From contig NC_086256.1 in assembly GCF_021018805.1 (NCBI RefSeq), positions 15,828,532-15,892,531 on the forward strand: a stretch of DNA of 64,000 bases, in the 5' to 3' direction. How positions within the stretch are numbered: the stretch's first letter is position 1; every line of letters begins with the position of its first letter. Shown here in pieces: positions 38,201-53,310 of this stretch. The stretch comes from Prinia subflava. Lineage: Eukaryota; Chordata; Aves; Passeriformes; Cisticolidae. Below the pieces are notes generated by a model. That model had not been told where the DNA came from and made no database searches. It worked only from the letters and a program-made list of their open reading frames with translations. The position numbers and the translations under genes were made by a program.

Positions 38201-41200
38201 GTGATGTGATAGAGGTGGAGGTAGAAGCTAATTAACAATACTGTTTCCAAGATAGCAGACGAGCCTGTCTGTGTTGTTAGTGCTTTGTACTAACCAGGAT
38301 GAAGCCAAACCCTTGGTTTAACATTTCCACTTTATAGATAATATCAGAGATACTTCTCCACCCCCACCAGCTCACATATTCATTACCCAAATTGCCTATC
38401 CTCAAAGTGATAATATAGTGTGGTACAACATGCCCCGACAGGACACAAATTGACTCTGTGCCTAGATACTATACAGACAGTGTAAAGCAAATATCTCACT
38501 CTATTATCTGTTGTCTCTATGAATCAACAGATTACATGGTTCACTGGGTAGCTGAATAACTTTTACACAGTTTGCTCATATCTATTTACACATATTCCAC
38601 AAAAAATACATTAACACCAAAGGACAAATGTAAAAAAAACTATACCTGCAGAATCCAGATAAATTACACATGTGAAAAAACACAATAAACAGTAGTGCTT
38701 AAATTTCGTACACAATATCTGTAGATATGAAAGAAGACTCTTCTCTCATGACCGAAACCCGAATCCTGTGGAAGGCCCTAAAAACCTTAAGAGGAAACTT
38801 TAATTTGTGACAATTTGTTTATAGGTGAGATTATGCACCACATTTTAAAGAGTCCTTAGTGTTCCACAGAACAGGGCTGTAACCACAGAGGGTTCTTCAA
38901 TGATGATCTCCATGGAGGTGCTTCTCCACCCATCTCTAAGTTGTGACCTTTCAGAACTCCATGTCTTTTGTGTTCACATGGCATTTTTTGGAAGAGAAAG
39001 TAGTATGCCATGTCCTCCCTTTTCCTACCTTGTGTGACAATACAGTGAGCAAAGCAGCCTGTCCATGTCACTGTAGAGAGGAACAGAGCTTTAGCAGCTG
39101 GCTAACCCAGGATTCACACACGGCTCTCAAACTGCATATGGCTACCCCACTCTCTGGATCACTTGTCCTGGTTTGTCAGCTCCTTCTAATGCCATATTCA
39201 AGGAACAAAAGTGAGGATTGTGCAAGGAAAGTACAAAATGTCTATGCCTTGCGGTGCTGCACCTTACAAAGCCCAAAATATTCAAATTCACCGCCATATA
39301 TACATACCTGTATACATGTATATATGCATGTATGTATATACATACACACTCCCCAAGCTACATTAAAAGCTATTCCTTCTTTTCTGCTGCTCTCTTGCCC
39401 ACAACCAACTCTTTCCTCCCAGATACCTTTTAAACCTACTCTCTGATTAGGTCAGAATTCCACCCTTACCCTGTCTCACTCTCCAGAGTAATTCTTCAGG
39501 GCAGTCACTGGTTTGTCCTCAGACAGGAGCAATAGAAGCTGCTGCATTTGGCTCCTGCCCTGTTGTCTGTGTCCTGTGTCCCTGATACACATTTTGTCAG
39601 CAGTGGAAGCAGCTCTCTTCAGTAGAGATACAGGCAGTGAGGACTTTGGTCCACATAAATATCAATTGTTTCTTTCCTTTTTTCAAAAGTTTATTTTGCC
39701 TTGAATTTCTGGGACAATTATTTCAAATTTAATACTACAATGAAGCAAAATAGTGTTAACAGTGTATTGTACCATGTGGAAATTAAGTGGTAGTATCACA
39801 AACTTCATTATTCATCCAATTATATTCAACAGAATGGCAACAGTGACTTATTTTAAGATTAAAACTATAAAGAGGGATGCATTTGACTAAATTTAGTAGC
39901 ATGCAATACCTATTTGCAGGTATGAAATAAACGGCTCTGAAAGAAAGACTTTTCAGTGCTAATTAAGTGACAAATGAACAGTCAAAACTTGCTGCATATT
40001 GCATTTTTAAAAGAGCTCATGGTTAAGGGCATTTTTGGTGGTCTGAGTTGGTTAATAGTATTTAATTTGAAAAGAAAGATTTGTTAAAACTAGTAGATTT
40101 TCCCTTGTAAACTGTGTCTGCTACTTTGTGCAATAAATTCTACATGTTTTCTACATGTAGGTAATAGAAGATGTTGTTGCAACAGCCTTTTGTGCATCCT
40201 GATTGAAAATTCAGCTACATAACCCTCACTGAACTGTTTATCTTATGTACTTATTTAACTAACATTCAAACTGACAAGTCTCCTATTTCTGGGCTTTCTT
40301 TTTATACTTTAATTTATGCCTTATCAGATGAAACTCAGATACTACCAAACTTTGCATGTTTTTGATTTTGCACATAAACTGAAGGGCAGAATTCCAGTCT
40401 ATGTCCTTAGTCATTCAATCTTTCAAGATCTTTGAACAAGACTTCAAACCCTGAAAAAATACAACCCAAACACAGACTTGCTTCTCTGTCTGTACAAATA
40501 CGTGAAAGAAACTGGTATGTCAAATTTCAGTGTAGGCAAGCCTAATTGAAGCTTTAACTACATTCGAAACAAGAGGCAGGCAGCACCTCCAGACTGCTTT
40601 ATTCAAGGGCAGGAAGACATTCAGAAACAGAGCTACTCGAATTATTCATTACAAATAAATTATCCAATTAATTTAGGCATTTTTTCTTATCATTAATAAT
40701 TCAAAACCTGTTCCTGATAGTGGTGGATGTGTGCATCAGCCCTGATACTGACAACACTTAGACACACATTTAGCTTTTCATATTCCCCATAATCCCATTG
40801 AACTCCATCAATTTTCTCACTGAGCTGCAGGTGAGCAGGTGAGTTGGTGAACAGCTTGCTTCTCTGGGTAGTTTTTTAAGGAATAATAATTTGCTTGAGT
40901 CATGCAATATTGTGTCTGCATCTAATGACTGACATCTCTCTCAAGAGAAAACTGAATGCTGAGTAGCAAAACATTAATGTTCTTGTTAAAGTCCTTTTAT
41001 TTTTTTCATACAAAGGGGTTTTATGTGAATAAAGCAGCACTTTCACAAACATTTGTGGGAACAGATCCAAATACTGATGCGAATATTCATAACAACAAAT
41101 AAGGGAGGATATACCCTGTATGAATACATGGCAATGTAGGGTTCTGTGCTTGGCTATAGTCCCTCATGAAGAATAACATTCCCAAGAAAAGGTGGTAGTA

Positions 41201-41663
41201 CAAATGCCATGCATTGGAAAGCACTGTGGACTGCATTTTTAAAGGTGATAATCATTATAGGAAACCTGTTGCATAATTCAGCTTCCTGGCCTATGTGTAT
41301 GTTTTAAATTTTGCCATCCTAATTATACAACAGGTCCTTCTGCCAGCTCTCCACAGAAGCCCTTGCACTCCCAAGGAACTTTAACAGAAATAAAATCTCA
41401 CCTGGCTTCTTCTGTAGTGATCAAGACAGCGGCGAGATATTTGCTGCCATGTCTATGTTCTGTTCATAATTTGTGATTCCTGTTGGCATGCACTTGTGGG
41501 AAGCTTCAATGGTTATCACTGCTTGTGCTTTAGGGATATCTTATTATGAGGTACTTCTGAAGGAAGAAAACTAATTAACAAATTTATGACGAGTTTTCTC
41601 ATGTGCTGGTTCCTGTTTATTTATAGGTTCAGGTTTTTTGTACCTCAGTTAACACTTTCAAAT
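35252..41663. other. Unique AT-rich DNA, no gene seen
   Basis: Frames at 35894-35589 (minus, 101 codons), 35707-35949 (plus) and 35998-36195 (plus) have less low-complexity translations than most but no family I recognise and no convincing splice sites. A 167-codon plus frame at 38943-39446 runs through the microsatellite at 39296-39349 and looks spurious. The rest is AT-rich unique sequence. Confidence 0.5.
39296..39349. repeat. Imperfect TATA/CATG-type microsatellite
   Basis: Alternating purine-pyrimidine sequence with repeated tatacat and tgtatg blocks, similar in make-up to the array at 17468-17553. Confidence 0.75.
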
Positions 41664-41843
41664 ACAGAATCATAGAATTGTTTAGGTTTGAAAAGACCTT
41701 GAAGATCTTTGAGTCCAACCATTAACCCAACACTGCTAAATCCACCACTAAACCATGTCCCTAAGTGCCACACCTACATATTTTTTAAATACCTCCAGTG
41801 ACTCAACTATTTCCCTGAGCAGTCTGTTCCATTGCTTGACAAG
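41664..41843 (-). mobile_element. CR1 LINE 3'-end fragment
   Basis: The plus strand is the complement of a bird CR1 3' end. It begins with the repeated octamer signature (acagaatcatagaat), then shows landmarks such as gagtccaaccattaaccc, ccactaaaccatgtccct and cagtctgttccattgc. The element therefore lies on the minus strand, with its 3' terminus at 41664. Only about 180 bases of the terminal region are present; no reverse-transcriptase coding remains, as is usual for 5'-truncated CR1 copies. A few bases typical of the consensus are missing at about 41797-41800. The subfamily was not determined. Confidence 0.92.
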
Positions 41844-44800
41844 AAATCAAATATTGGAGCAAGTCCCCTGAAAATAAAATGTAATTAAATGTAACAATTC
41901 TCATTGATGTTTTGAACAATTATGCAAATCCAGAGCTGTGCTGACAGCTAGGTATAACGCCTTGCAAACTTTCAGTTGTCTGCTGCCCACCAACTGCTAC
42001 CTCACTCAAATCAGCATGAATCTTGGGTTCTTTTTCAGGAGGACCCAGTCAAACATAACATGATCCCAGAGTCTGACATAACAAAACATGATAGCTAAAA
42101 CACAAAGGGAAGCAGGCTTATTTTAGTATCTGATATCTGACAACAAGTTGAATATTGTGAGTGTTTGATTCAATTTTGTGTGTCAGATGGCAGTAGAGCA
42201 GACAATAAGGTGTCCACAGTATTTATGAACAGGCAAACACCACAGTTCACTGACGAGGCAAAATAATTTTAGGTAGCACTGAACCTGTCGGCTTGCATTA
42301 GGTTGGGGCAGATTTCTAGGTTGGACAGAAAAGCTGCAATTTATTTTTTTTCTTTAACAAAACACTGATAACCACTCTTACTGCTAGCACGGAACTTAGG
42401 ATAACTCTGACCATTATGTCCTTTTGTCACCCTCTCACTGAACTGTTATTTTAACAAAGACACACTCATTTGCACTCGGCAAAATGCCAGGCTAGATTTT
42501 AATCACATTGATGCACTGTCCATGTATCCTAGGAAAAAAACATTACCTCTAAGGTCTCAGGAAGGAATATTCTACTGGAGTTTCAAATCATGTTGCTCTG
42601 GACAGTGCTGGGGGATAGGAGCTGATGCTCCATTGCAGGTATGCTCAGTTTCCAGTTTCTCTAATCTTTCAAACAAAGCACGTGTCTTTCAGTCATTGCT
42701 CCACTGATCATCAGTTAGGAAGAAAATTAACACAATTTCTATTGTATTGTTAGGGAAAGTCTTCCAGCTAGAATTTTCTTGTGCCTACAGAAGGAGCTAC
42801 CACAGCCGGTGCTGCAGCAGTCACACTGCCCACAGCCCACTGTTCCAGTGCATGCACCCATGGGCAGACATGGATGTTCCCTTCAGTTTCACAGAGGTAT
42901 TTCCAGGAGGGCCAAAGGCAATAGAGCTTTACATACAAAGACCTGGGGCAAGCATAGTACTCTAACCAATTCAGTGCTCTTACATCAATGCAAAATCCAA
43001 ATAAAAATGAGCAACAGATGCTTGCTTGACTGAGAGTTCAGGACTATGAGCTATAGCTACATTGAAATTACTTGTTCAGGGGTTAGACATTACTGGTTTT
43101 CCAGTGCAAAAACTCTTAACATTCACATTATTGTGGGGGATAAAAAATTTGGGAAACTGAATGTCACTGTCAACTGGGCAGCCACTAATATGGTGACAAA
43201 AACAGATGCCACCCAAAGCCTTTGGGTTGGAGCCACAGCCTGGAAAAGGCTAAAAACACCATGTCTGCCTCAGCCTCCCTTCATCCCGTGTGTGGAAGGA
43301 GCTGCATTACTTGTTGATTTGCAAAGATGAGTACTGATGCTTTCCTTGTTCAGCAAGGAAATTTTGGCCCCAGCTAGGCAAAGGTGCCTTGCCCTCCATC
43401 ATCCCAGGTTGCTCAGGGCATGTGAGGCAGTGGAAAGACACTGCCCCTCTGCTCTGCTGAAGAGAAGCAGCCATGGGGAGTTCCTGGTGCCATGTCTCAC
43501 TGCAGCTGCTCCTAGCAGGGCAGAGGTGCCCATCAATGCTCTGAAATCCACCCCTGCTGCCTCACTGGTGCCTTTGCTAGGGAGCTCTTTGATAGGTAAC
43601 CTGCCTTCTGCTAGAGTGGTATTTCTATCAGACAGAGGTTTTCCTTGGGGAGAATGGAGGGGGGGAAAGGAAGGAAAAAAAAACAACTATTCCCTCTCAG
43701 AAAGTTTCACAGTGATCCTGTGCATTATTATTTGAATCTGTTCAGAAACATATTTCTCCTCAGAATTGCCAGCTGGAGCCAAATTCTCTGCCCTGACTGC
43801 ACTCAGAAATTTTCATCCTAATCCCAAACTATTCATCCCAACACTTCTGCTGCCATCAATAGATTTAAGATGTTTTTAATGCCTTCCTTGAACTTGCCTT
43901 GTCTCCTGTCAGCCAGCCAGAAGTGGTTTTTATCAGGAATAAGATTCAAAGAGCCTGCCCTGCAGCAATCCCATCGTGCACTTCTTTGTCAGAATCCTAA
44001 TGACGATTTATATATACTTAAGAGACTATCTCCAGCTGTAAAACTGAAAAGCTTCTGGGGGTCTGTACAGTTCCCTGACCTCAGACCTATTTTTATATTT
44101 TGATCTTGGGGATAGTGCCTCCCAACATTCCGAATCCTCCAGTTATCCCTGCGGTAACAAAGTGCTAGCTTAACCAGTAGTAGCAAGACTTAAAACAGGG
44201 CACTCAGGATCAAAGTGGCTAACAAACTTGAGTATTAGCCACTGTGTGAGCCCTAGAGACAGTCACGTTAAACCAAAACATGTATGTGGCTAAGTCTCCA
44301 TGCTAAAACTAAACATTGTGCTCCAATGCATCTAAAGAGCCTTTTTCACTGAGGTAGGTACGAAGGCATGCTCAATTTAACATGCTAAACAGGCATCCGC
44401 TGCAGACACTCTCCTCCCAAGCACAGAGCAGTTATACTATTATGTTGCTTTTAGACTTCGTGGAGCTATCTTTAAGATTTTTCCAACATTATTTGCTTTT
44501 GCTTTCATCCCAAACATTTATAAAAGACATTTTACATTTTTGATTCAGAAGAAACAAGAAAATATGAAAGAGTGTGAGAGCAGCGATGAGTCTGGATTAA
44601 GACTCAAAAACATAGCCAGGATAAGGTTCTGTCAATGAACAGACACTTCATTTTCCTTCCATTGTCTGATTACCAGAAGAGCAGTACACTAGCAACAAGG
44701 ATGATCACATGAAGGCGGGAAAACACAACTGTCAGGCTTCAAGGACAAAGCCTATTCTTACATTGCCATTCCTTAAATCCAGACATTAGAGCAAAAGGAA

Positions 44801-47652
44801 TGAGAAAAAAGCAGCTCACTCATGGATAGCTTACTGAGGATACTGCAAAAGATTATGCTAATCTTCACTTCATTGTCCTCTGCAAAATGTTTTCATACCA
44901 TGCCTTTTATCTTTGGAAGGGATGCACAACCTCTCAACTCTGTGACAGCGAGCACTTTCTGTGTGGTTTCTGCGTAATTAACACCAGCACTAGACCTTTT
45001 CATTTTTGCTACTCAAGCTTATGGCCTTTTAAGGGTACCCACAGGGGAGCATCCCTCACCCCTTTGCTTGCGGCCTAAGTGATAGTCTCAGCTTATCCTT
45101 AGCTACATATACCATCTGTTAATAGCAGAAGGATCAAAAACTTTTGGCTAGCCTGCATTTTTCAAAGAATGGGGGCAGGCAGCATAAACAACACATTAGA
45201 CAAGATTTCTAAGAGTTTTAATTCTGAGTTGGGGCCTAAAGACTTTCAGTTTTATTTAAACTGCCATTGCATTATTGTCTAGATTATGTTCACATGCACA
45301 GTCATCTTAGGATGTGGCTGGAATAAGATAAAAGATTCATTTAAGATGAAATTCATTTTAATATATTCCAATTTTATCGAAGAAGTGTGACATGTTGGAT
45401 TTTTTGGTCAGTCTGAACACAATAAACACTGAAGCTGCAATTTTGCTTTTGAATAGAAAAATCAATGCTTGAGAGTGCATTTGATACCAGTGACGGTGGG
45501 AATAGAATCCCAATAGTGAAACAGGAGTTGCCCCTGAAAACACAGACCTAATCTGACACTCACAATCAGACACTTTTCTTCCTTATTTTCAAAAACTGTG
45601 GAATACTTAAAAAGTAAAAACAACAAATAATTGTGGTGTTTCAGCATTAATACTTACTTTTACCAGCTTTCCCTCAGGCATATTTTATCTAATTAAAAGT
45701 GGAGTTTTCAAGGGTTTTTTTTCCCAAGATACATTTTTTCCCTGGTCCATTTTCCCACCAGACCTTGTCATGATGGTGCCCTGGCATTTGGACACAGACA
45801 CCCCATTTCTTTTGAAGGCAGAAAGAGCAAGAGCAGCACATGTTTGCAAGGCTCCCCACCTGCTTTCCCCTGCCCAGGAGCCTTCACAGCGACACAGCAG
45901 CTACACCTGGGAGCAGGGCAAAGACCCCCAGAGGCTTTGGCCCACCCCTGCAATTCCTGGACCCACTGAGGCTCCATTAACTCTTCTTTGTCTCCTGCCA
46001 CTTTTGACTTTGTAGGAAGGCTACCAGTGATCCAATGAACAACAAATCACAGTGATATTTTGGTGGGATGATATTAGAGTTGAAGCTGCCTTGGAAGTGT
46101 ACTAAGCTGTAGAGAGAGAGTAGACTTCTGCCTTGCCTTTCTGTGCATCACACTGGGTAGATGGGACTAATCTCCTCTATGTATGTCCAGAAGCACCAGA
46201 TGTGGTTATGTGGTAGGGGTGGGCTAAAAGCACAGCTTTTCTTTCCATTTCCAAGTGCATTGACATATTCTCCCCTCCCTGAGAAAGACAAATGTGCCTT
46301 GAGATAGTTTGGCAACATGACAGATGGTAACTACCACTGTGGCTTATTATAGTGCTGCCAATGTCTCAGATGTGCATTAAACTCATACACTGACAGGAAG
46401 TCTCAAGGAAATGTTCTACATTTTTCTGCACAGGCATAATCCCTTTTCAAACAAAAAAAGCCCCAAACAAATAAACAAGAAAACCCCATGAAGATTTAAA
46501 ACCCTAGCTGTCAGGATGTCCTGCACAGAAGGGTAAAAACTACAGAGAAACTCATGTTCCTGATCTAAAGTAACACCATGTTCTTAAATCTGAAACCAGC
46601 CTGTTCATTGCTGCACATAAAGACCTCAAAAGCCTCACAACTACATCCAGTTCTCCTCCAAACAATCCAAAGTTTCTATCTAACATACCAAGGAAAAGGT
46701 TGCAAAAGAAGTGCTTGAAAGAGAGCATTTTTAAATATTACAGGTGGGCAGAAACAGTTACAATTCACATCACTCCAGTGTTCAGAACTAACAAAACCAG
46801 CTTATTATTCTTTAAAAATACCATCCTTTGAATGTTGGGACCTTTTATGTTTTCAAATGCTGTTAAAACCAATGCAAATTCTTTGTGGAGAGTACAGGTC
46901 ACAGGACGTTTGTGCTCACCTTTCTTCTTGGGAAACCTGAGCCAAAATCCTGCATTATGTGGCAATCCCTGCCCATACCCGAAAAATTAATAATTCTTTT
47001 GCTTAGAGAGGCTCCCAAGACAGGACCTTTAGAAAACTGGGCCAAGGCTGCCAGGATAAAGCAAAGGTGAAGAAGTTTTCCAGCATCTAGGCACACTTTG
47101 CTAGGATCCAGCTTAGTCCTATGAGCCCTCTTTTTCATCAGCACTGCCAAAACCATCTCATTTACAAAGACATTTAGGGAAAAGGAACTGCACTGAAAAT
47201 TATTACTACAGACTCAACTGCCATGAAGCTGTCACTGAAAAAAAAGGAGAACAAATATTGTTTTACATTTTGAAGCTGCTGTGCAAAAAAATAGTTAATG
47301 ATCTGAAAAGTAGAATTGGAAGTCACTTTAACATTCTCTGTAAGACAAGTCACTTACGAGTTGTTATCATTATAAAAATAATGTTCTAAGGAGAGAATTC
47401 CAGAAATAATTTTGGCTGGGGAATTCAAGCAAAATTCATATAATTTGTGCAGAAAATTGAACAACAAACTGTCCAGTGTACAAACTATAAAATAGGTGGG
47501 AGTAACCATATAAAATTAAAGGTCTGGAAAAGTCACATGCTAAGTTTTCACTCTTTCTTCTAAAAGGGAAATAGCCCAGTGTGATATCTCAATGCATGCA
47601 AAAAAAATGCCACCCATCAGATAGGATTTTTTTTCTCTTGTTCTTATTCAGC
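41844..47652. other. Unique DNA, no gene seen
   Basis: Mildly GC-richer patches at 43190-43640 and 45770-45970 give frames of up to 132 codons (43337-43735, plus) with no recognisable domain. The segment near 43775-43810 vaguely resembles the palindromic repeat family seen later in the window but is too weak to annotate. Confidence 0.5.
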
Positions 47653-47705
47653 TCAACTGACTTACATGGAGTTACTTCTATTCTGCACCAGTTTAAGTAA
47701 AAAGA
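47653..47705. repeat. Half copy of an old palindromic amniote repeat (probable)
   Basis: The text actgacttacatggagttac, followed by a gcaccagtttaagtaa motif, closely follows a sequence type common in reptile and bird genomes (TTGACTTCAATGGAGTTAC...CACCAGTGTAAGTGA), recalled from general knowledge. Only the right half of the palindrome is clear; the expected GAGAGCAGAAT-like end has been lost in an A-rich stretch. Confidence 0.5.
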
Positions 47706-50700
47706 AAAGAAAACACGTATTTCTGTCTGAACACTGAAGGCCAGATTTTCAATCTGTGTAAACAAGAACAATTTAAGATAGCCCCTGTGTCATGTGGATA
47801 ATTTTAAACCATCTTAATAGGACTATTTTATATGCAAATATAAAAATATAACATTTCTTTGTTGCCAACATTCACAGTAAGCTTACAATGCTTATAAAAT
47901 AACAATATTTGTAAGCTGTCTGAAACTGAAAGAAGGCAATTTCCTTTCCTACCTTCAGTCAGAATCCAGGTACAGTGACATTCCAAACAAAATTAAATAA
48001 ATCTGTGATTGTAGGAAGAAAATCTTCATTAGATTCAAACCAATAAGGTCAAAATCTTTGTCTCACTTCCCATAACTCCGTTATCTTTCACGAGTTTCAA
48101 AATTTTTCCCATTATTTAGAAAACAAAGAGACAAATTTGCTAGCATCACTTTAAATGAGCTTTTAAAAAATCCAAAATGCCACTCTCAGTAGCCAGTCTA
48201 TTAAATCTTCTATTCACTAGACAGAAAAAGCCTTACAAGCAAGTAATTTTCCTGTAATAAATACACTAATAATCTAGTTTTTCATAAAATTGGCAGGCCA
48301 CCTAATAGTCACAGTTCCTGCAAGTGCTAAGAATCAGTAGTTTCTGTCTTCAGCAATACAATTTTGTGGAATTATATTACACAAGACCTCATACACGTCT
48401 GCAAAACAGCATTGCTGTGAAAACACCACTTACTGGCTACCTAGAGTTTTACTTGCTATAAGCTGTTTAGACCACATGAAACCTGCAATACATCGTTAGA
48501 TCTTTACAAATTTCATGAAATCTTTTTCGGATATCCAAAAAATCCTGAACTACTTGAATCTTTTGTCTCCCAGCACTGGGGACTGACCCATAATCTCTTT
48601 CCCAGCCAGTACACCAAATCTGTAGCCAACCTTGTCACTGACTCCAACAGCTGCTTAAATTCACCAGAGGGGATAGCAGCAATCCTACTTCTAAAAGAAC
48701 ACCACAAGGCTTACGTTCATGATGCCTTGAGGAGACACTGAAAGGAAGGTCAAAGGTGAAGAAAAGATAAAGTGCAGTACAAGAAGATCAGTAAAGTTGA
48801 ATCTTCTTGATGGAAAACTCATGTCTGCTTCTTCATGATGCAAACAACATAACTTCATTTCAAAAAGCGTCTGTTTTTTGTTGATTTTTTCCCTTCTCTT
48901 TTGCTTTGGAGTATTTTGAAGTTTATTGAAGTTTTTTTTCTCTTTTTTTTTAGGTCAGAGCTCTGTGCATCTAAAAGCCTTATTCAGTTGTTCTTGTCAC
49001 GAGTACTTTGTCTTACACAGGCTGCATTACTCTTGTAAACAGAGGCAGCATCAAAGTGAAAGCAGATAGAGTCACATCAGTGGATTAAGGCCTTCTGCAT
49101 GATAAAGTAGCTACCTAGGGTGGGATAAACTTAATATGTGAAAGAATGTTATTGAGGAGGAATAAAGTGCCAAAACTCTGTCATTCTCTTAGTAATGTCC
49201 TAATCTAATGCCTGACACCAAGGCCTTAGGCCAGTGTTAGTGTTAATCAATGAAATACCCATCTGTGTTCCCTGTCCTTATCGCTATTTAGAACTAGCCT
49301 AAACTCAATTATTTTCCCTTAGAGACCAAGATGGGATATTAAGTTGAGTGAAAGGGATTGTGTCTCACAAAGAAATCCCAGTGTTAAAATGCAGAGGTGT
49401 CAACATTGCTAACTAAATTTCAGTTAAACAGAGATTAAATGCTAGTTCTTTGGACATGAAACACTGCATAGATTAAATCTGGTTAAAAATCCTTATTTAG
49501 AGAGTGGCTCAAAACTGTTAAGCAGTTTAATCAACTTATAATGTAAATTTTCTTCCCTCGTATGCATTATTTATCCCCTGCAATAACCATTGTACAATAA
49601 ATGTTTGAAGAGTACACTCACTAAAGCAATAGGAAAGCACAGTCTCTTGCTGTTACCCAGAGCTGTGAATGATACAGACATTGCCAGATACATAATGGCT
49701 ATCTGAGGAGTATGTAATTTATCCCACGAGTGAACAGTAAATCCCATAATTCAAAACTGCCTTAGTCACAAATGAGTTATGGAGATGTTTTTTACAAGTG
49801 GGAATAATCCCACATCCCATCGATATTCATTATTGTATTTTTGGTTCATATCATCAAGATAATATTTTATATCTTTTTTATTTTATTAAAATTTCAGACT
49901 TGTTTGGCTTGTCTCTTTGTGTCTTTTTTTTTTCATTAGAACACTGTAAAGACAGGAAGATTCTGCAGAAGTACACAGCCATTTTTTGTATATTTAAGTA
50001 GATATAAAGAAAAGAAATAAATAGACCTCCAAATTAGCAAGGAATAAATGCTTTCAACTGCTTTGTAATGAGCACTTTTGGGGTTAATTTCTGAATAGTA
50101 TCTGGGCTGAAATCACTATATGCATTTCTTAAGAATTTTCTCTTCTGGTTTCTTTTTTAATTGTAAAATAATTGGGAGCGCTTTATTACCATAAGCATTT
50201 TTACCCCCCAAAATGTAAAGGTTAACAGCCAAAAATGCTACAGAAATGAGCAGCAAAACCATTTCATTCTAAATGAAGAGACGTGTGTTCTCTTGGGTGT
50301 ATATGAATAAAAGAAAGGTGTTTAAGTGACTAAAATCAGATAAGCATTTCTAAGACTATCATGGAAATATCAGAGGAAAAACCAGAAGGAACATCTCTTT
50401 GGCTCACTTTCTCTGCTAATAATCCACCAAATGCAACTATTCTCATGGTATTGGTCTTACTCTCACTATCACTTTTTGTTTCTCTTTGAATTATCGCTGT
50501 AGCTCTCTTGATTGCCAGTGTGCATCTTTGTTTAGCACCTCAAGCAAATTAACTGAAGAGAAAGAGAGAACATTTTTCTAACAGTGGTAAGCACACAATG
50601 CTGAGAGGGCATTTGGTGCTGCAGATGTTGGGGTTTTTTTCTGCTTAGCCAGAAGCATGGGCATAAATGCAGTGAAGCTCTCTGACTTCAGAGTGGAGAT

Positions 50701-53310
50701 CCCTGCTCTTTCCCTCCTCTCTCCAGCTGAAGTTAACATTTAGTATGTTCCTTCTCATTGACAAGTAACATATACATTTTCTCATTTGCAGATTAGCCTC
50801 TACTTCTTTAAACTTTGAATCTTTTTCATTTAAAATATAACAGATTTCTGTCTTGGTTACTTGGGACCCCAGACATTGGAGCTGATTTTATGTCATATGC
50901 AGTCAAGAGGAAAAAACAAACATGATTGTGTGAGAGCTTGGGGTTGTGGGTTGTTTCCTTTTTTCCCAAGATAGAGGGATACAATATTTCAAATTATAGC
51001 AGTTGTGAAATTTTGGTTTACACAGTGCAAAAAATGTAAGTAGTTCTTGGGTCATTTAGCTATTTCTCAGGGGGACAGTTGGAAAAGTTCATAAAAAAAC
51101 ATTGTTTGAAGCCCAAAAATGCAATTTGTCAAGATTTACAGGCAGTATTAAAGACTTGAGGAACTAAGGGATTCAAAAATCTGCTTCTAACATAGCTGAG
51201 TGAGCTTTAGCTTTACTTTGGAAAGCAGTGTGTCTTCCTGGGTTACCAGAAATTGTTAATGATAATATACAATAGCAGGGTGGTGCAAGGGCTTCTCTTA
51301 AAAAAATATGCTTTTTAGATCAATTCTCCTCTCCAAGGTCTCAGTATTACTTTGACTGAATAAAATTGTTCCTAGAGGGTTGTATTACAAAGGCTGAGTC
51401 TACCCTATTTTGATGATTCCCAAACTTAAAGAGAGGCGCACACCACGATAAATAAAAACACGCTGCTAGTAGCAGGCATTTAGAAGTCCCATACTGATGA
51501 AAATTCGAAGCCAGCTATTCTCATCACAAATCAACCTTTCATGTTCTCAGCAACAAATACTAAAAGAATGTCCTGGTTTAAAATTCTTATACGTCTTTTT
51601 TTCTTTTCCTCTTTCAAATTTAGGGGTACTTGAGTGGCTTTAGTGGATTTAGGGTTACATTGGTGGTTAGGGAGAGTGTCTGAAGAGGTCATTGAAAACC
51701 TTGCACTCACAAATTAGGGCAAAGTTTTGTGACTTGCTTCACTCTCCAGACTGGCATTAGAAGGCATTGTGTTATTATGGCTCTCATCTCACAAGATGGG
51801 CATAAACCTGGAGATTCATCCACATGTATGTAAGTAAAAGTCCATACCCTCTGCCATGAGTTCCATCAGTGTTATTAATACTGAAGCTCCAATTCATTTT
51901 TCCTACTTGGATCCCCCTGAAGTTGTTACAAGCAGTGTACTTTCTGCCTGTAATTGCTGGACACTATCTCTATACATGATAAATACATGCTATACTGCAC
52001 AAGTAGGTTCATTTCAGTGACAGTTATATGCTTCCTTGCTTAAGCCGTTTACAAAAAGTATGGAAGACCTCTCAAAATCCTTTTAGGAAACATTGTGAGC
52101 TTTGAGATTCTGGTGGTAAGGGAAACCAAGGCTAAGTTCTGAACATTCACAAAAAGCACTTGATACAGCACGGTGTTTTCTTTCTTTTAAAATTTTAGAG
52201 GTAAGAGGATCCCAGAAAAAATGAGGTGGTAGCACAGATTGCCTTAGAATACAATCTGAATCCAAATCAGCAAGATATCTATAGGAAATTATCTTCTCTT
52301 GTACTGATGGAGAACTGCCTTTACTGACAGAGAACTGAGACAGGGAACACACCTCAGGCAGACAAGCAGAGCAAGGAAAGGCCCCCCAGTCCCATGAGCA
52401 CCCCCACTCTGTTTCAGTCATGGGCCAATCTCCCAAAACCATGCTAGTGCAGAAGGACTTTCCCCACCTCCACCACAGGGCTGGTGCTATAAGCTACAAG
52501 ACAGCCAATCTCTTGCAAAGGACACAACCTAATGCAATTCCAATATAAATTATGTATGAACATTGTAGCACAAGACAGTTGGAAAGCACACTGTGTAATT
52601 CAGAAATTCAATCACGTTTGTTGTTAGTGTACAGTACTGTACACTGTAGCTAGAGAGGGGAACTGTCTCAGAGTCAAGTGGATCAAAAACAGTCTATGAG
52701 AGCCAACTAAAAAAGGCTATTGTACTTAGCTGACTGAAGTGGAGAATGAAGTACTCTCCCTCAATTAAGGGAAGTGTGGTGGAGCTGATTAACCTGCTTG
52801 TTACCTCGGTAACCTGAGATTTAGGCTGTGAACGAATAGGTAAGGCTGCAGATACCTTTTATCAGACAAGAGTCTGGTGGACAGTTTGAGTGAGAGAACT
52901 GCAGGGCTGGAAGGTACTAGCACTTAATCTGTTTATGAGACAACACTTAATTTCTAAGAGGTAGTAATTACTACTGTATATGTAAGTCATCAATAAATAG
53001 AATGATAAGCTACGTGCTATGCTCCAATCTGCCATGCAGGTTGTGCACACAGACCTAAATACTCAAATCCTTCATTGGTGCAATTCCTCTGAGCCACCAC
53101 AAAAGCCACCTGGTTTTGGGTTGGGCTGAGATGTCACAGCATCTCCTGAAATCACCTTGTATGCACAGTGCCTGTGCTTTGGGCACTTGTGCACCTCATC
53201 TCTCTGTTCACTTCATTCTTTGTCTTTTGTGCATCTCAGACTAATGGATAAGACTTCATATTTATTAACATTAGGCATCTTTCACCAGCTCTCCACCCCT
53301 TTGTAGAAAA
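47706..53310. other. Unique AT-rich DNA, no gene seen
   Basis: Long AT-rich stretch with T-rich tracts (for example 48930-48953 and 49924-49934) and no frame over 119 codons. No interspersed repeats were recognised. Confidence 0.55.

Noticed and set aside
38943..39446. 167-codon plus-strand frame
   Set aside because: Runs straight through a TATA/CATG microsatellite, giving an Ile/Tyr/His-rich low-complexity stretch; no homology recognised.
43775..43810. Further copy of the palindromic repeat family
   Set aside because: Short match to one arm only, with no inverted partner.
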